Shown here: positions 4,501-6,239 of the stretch, in pieces
Layout: every line of letters begins with the position of its first letter
How positions within the stretch are numbered: position 1 is the stretch's first letter
From: Defluviitaleaceae bacterium
GTDB lineage: Bacteria; Bacillota; Clostridia; Lachnospirales; WQUN01
Length of the DNA stretch: 6,239 nucleotides
NCBI GenBank assembly: GCA_009783395.1
Contig: WRHA01000290.1
Location: forward strand, 1-6,239
Direction of reading: 5' to 3'
Translations under genes and position numbers: made by a program
Notes under the pieces: model-generated
The model's input: the letters and a program-made list of their open reading frames with translations, nothing else
The model's database searches: none
What the model was told of the DNA's origin: nothing

Positions 4501-6239
4501 ATGGATAATTTTTCATATCGCGCATGGCTACAACCCGTGGGCGATTTTTTGGTGGTGCGCCAAGCGCACGGTGGGAATAGAGGGTTTTTTGCTGAGGAGG
4601 AGCTTGATTGGGGCTTGCGGATGTATGGGAAGGAAGGGGTGCGGGTTTCTTTTGAAATAAATAAGGCGTTGCCTTTGGAGGGGTTTGATATAAAAGGTCG
4701 TGCCGATGGTGCGGACATTTCCGGAGGGTGCGAAAGCGGCTTGCTTTACGGTGTTTATGCGTTGCTTGCGCGGATTGGGCGCGGCGAGGCTTTGGAGGGG
4801 TGGTCGCTTGCGCAAAAGCCCGCTGTTTCCATGCGCGTGCTTAATCACTGGGATAACGGCGACGGCTCTGTTGAGCGCGGATATGCAGGAAATTCGCTTT
4901 TCTGGCGCGATGGAAAAATCGGATATGATTTGCCGCGGCTTCGCGATTACGCTCGGCTTTTGGCAAGCGTCGGCATAAATCAAATTTCTGTGAATAACGT
5001 AAATGTACGCCTTTTGACGGCAAAACTTCTGACCGACGAAGGGCTTACCGATTTGGTTAAAGTCGCGGATGTTTTTCGTCCATTTGGGATTCGTCTGATT
5101 ATTTCTGTGCATTTTGATTCGCCGGTGTGGCTCGGCGGGCTCGAAACTTCCGACCCTGCGTGTGAAAAAGTTGCAATATTTTGGCAAGAGGCCGCCGATC
5201 GTGTGTACAAAAAAATCCCCGATTTGGCAGGGTTTTTGGTAAAAGCGGATTCGGAATTCCAAAGCGGGCCGAACGCCTTTGGGCATACACAGGACATCGG
5301 CGCGAATGTTATTGCAAAAGCCCTAAAACCGCATAACGGCACGCTTTACTGGCGTTGCTTTATTTATAATTGTATGCAGGACTGGCGCGACACCACAACC
5401 GATCGCCCAAAGGCCGCATACGATACTTTTTTCCCGCTCGACGGCAAATTTGACGATAATGTAATTTTGCAAGTTAAGCACGGGCCGTCGGATTTTCAGG
5501 TTCGCGAGCCGAATTCACCGCTTCTCGGCGCATTAAAGCACACTCGCGAGGCGTTGGAATTTCAAATTTCGCAGGAATACACCGGCCAGCAAAAGGATTT
5601 GTATGCGTGGGCGGTGCAGTGGGAGGAAATTTTAGACACGCCGTTTAACGAAGAGCGTTCGACGCGTGATTTAATCGGGCGCGAAGTCGAGGCGATTGTT
5701 GCCGTTGCAAACACGGGCGACGATGAAAACTGGTGCGGGCATTTGCTTGCTCAGGCTAATTTGTATGCTTTCGGACGCATGGCGTGGGAGCCGACAATTA
5801 CGGCAAAAGATATCACGGATGAGTGGGTTGGGCTGACCTTTGCAAATTCAGGCGGAGAAACCCGTTCGGCGATTTCCCGGATGCTTTTAGAGTCTCGTCA
5901 CGTTTATGAAAAATACAACGCTCCGCTCGGAATTTGCTGGATGGTTTACGTTCATCACCATTACGGCCCCAGCCCCGACGGCTATGAATACACGCCGTGG
6001 GGAACATATCACCGCGCCGACCATAAGGCAATCGGAGTCGATCGCACGCGAAAAGGCACCGGCTACACCGCACAATATCCGCCACACATGCGCGATTTGT
6101 ACGAAAACCTCGATACATGCCCACAGGAAGTTTTGCTGTATTTCCATCGGCTTGCATACGATTTCCGCCTGAAAAACGGGCGCACGCTTATTCAGCACAT
6201 CTACGACACGCATTTCGAAGGCGTCGAAGGCGTTGAAGG
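4501..6239 (+). CDS. aguA: GH67 alpha-glucuronidase, 3' end cut by window
   Basis: GH67 enzymes remove (4-O-methyl)glucuronic acid from the non-reducing-end xylose of xylo-oligosaccharides. The 579 codons present are unbroken; family members run to about 650-730 residues, so the missing end is short. An N-terminal domain (about 1-105) leads into the catalytic barrel (about 107-415: MRVLNHWDN, SVERGYAGNSLFW), then the start of the C-terminal domain (HHHYGPSPDG, YHRAD, THFEGVE). The proposed acid is Glu252 (KADSE) and the base residues are Asp331 (VKHGPSDFQVRE) and Glu359 (QEYTGQQ). The spacings of 79 and 28 residues equal those of the Geobacillus enzyme (Glu285, Asp364, Glu392). The N-terminus is about 33 residues shorter than that enzyme, but an in-frame stop at 4465-4467 and AAGGCGG at 4486-4492 support ATG 4501. 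No signal peptide is seen, so it should act inside the cell on imported aldouronic acids. It is divergent from the AraC-type gene. Confidence 0.96.
   Translation, partial: MDNFSYRAWLQPVGDFLVVRQAHGGNRGFFAEEELDWGLRMYGKEGVRVSFEINKALPLEGFDIKGRADGADISGGCESGLLYGVYALLARIGRGEALEGWSLAQKPAVSMRVLNHWDNGDGSVERGYAGNSLFWRDGKIGYDLPRLRDYARLLASVGINQISVNNVNVRLLTAKLLTDEGLTDLVKVADVFRPFGIRLIISVHFDSPVWLGGLETSDPACEKVAIFWQEAADRVYKKIPDLAGFLVKADSEFQSGPNAFGHTQDIGANVIAKALKPHNGTLYWRCFIYNCMQDWRDTTTDRPKAAYDTFFPLDGKFDDNVILQVKHGPSDFQVREPNSPLLGALKHTREALEFQISQEYTGQQKDLYAWAVQWEEILDTPFNEERSTRDLIGREVEAIVAVANTGDDENWCGHLLAQANLYAFGRMAWEPTITAKDITDEWVGLTFANSGGETRSAISRMLLESRHVYEKYNAPLGICWMVYVHHHYGPSPDGYEYTPWGTYHRADHKAIGVDRTRKGTGYTAQYPPHMRDLYENLDTCPQEVLLYFHRLAYDFRLKNGRTLIQHIYDTHFEGVEGVE

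Noticed and set aside
4528..5286. 252-residue open frame on the - strand
   Set aside because: It lies wholly antisense to the GH67 gene, whose frame has all catalytic motifs. Its translation has no recognisable domain and a biased composition, and it has no convincing ribosome site.
6217..6239. Tandem 9-base repeat (GAAGGCGTC, GAAGGCGTT, GAAGG) at the window end
   Set aside because: It encodes EGVEGVE within a conserved C-terminal stretch of GH67 proteins (THFEGVE), so protein conservation explains it.

Overview
The window looks like chromosomal DNA of an anaerobic, plant-fibre-using Firmicute (Clostridia-like). This placement rests on AGGAGG-type ribosome sites, a clostridial style of large serine recombinase and a xylan side-chain enzyme; no species-level marker is present. 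One edge of a mobile element appears to meet host metabolic genes here.

Left part (1-2573): a large-serine-recombinase module, all on the + strand. Positions 1-132 are the C-terminal tail of one recombinase. After a 2-base gap, a second gene (135-2573) encodes an unusual 812-residue protein in which two recombinases are fused head to tail. Both catalytic centres are intact, but only the second half keeps the zinc ribbon and coiled coil. Together these are three recombinase units in a row, resembling the 'triplet serine integrase' arrangement known from some integrative elements, here with units two and three joined.

Junction (2574-2766): 193 noncoding bases packed with structure. They hold a 22-base near-palindrome, an 11-base-period direct repeat, a perfect 18-bp-arm palindrome and a likely sigma-A-type promoter. 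This is the best place to look for the element's attachment site, but no att core can be proven from one window.

Right part (2767-6239): a sugar-metabolism locus. It contains an aldo/keto reductase (+), a convergent AraC-family regulator (- strand), and, divergent from the regulator, a GH67 alpha-glucuronidase (+) cut by the window end. The regulator and the glucuronidase share a 103-bp control region with a clear araC promoter and overlapping palindromes. The simplest reading is that the regulator senses a xylan- or uronate-derived sugar and controls release of (4-O-methyl)glucuronic acid from xylo-oligosaccharides. Whether the reductase belongs to this pathway is open.
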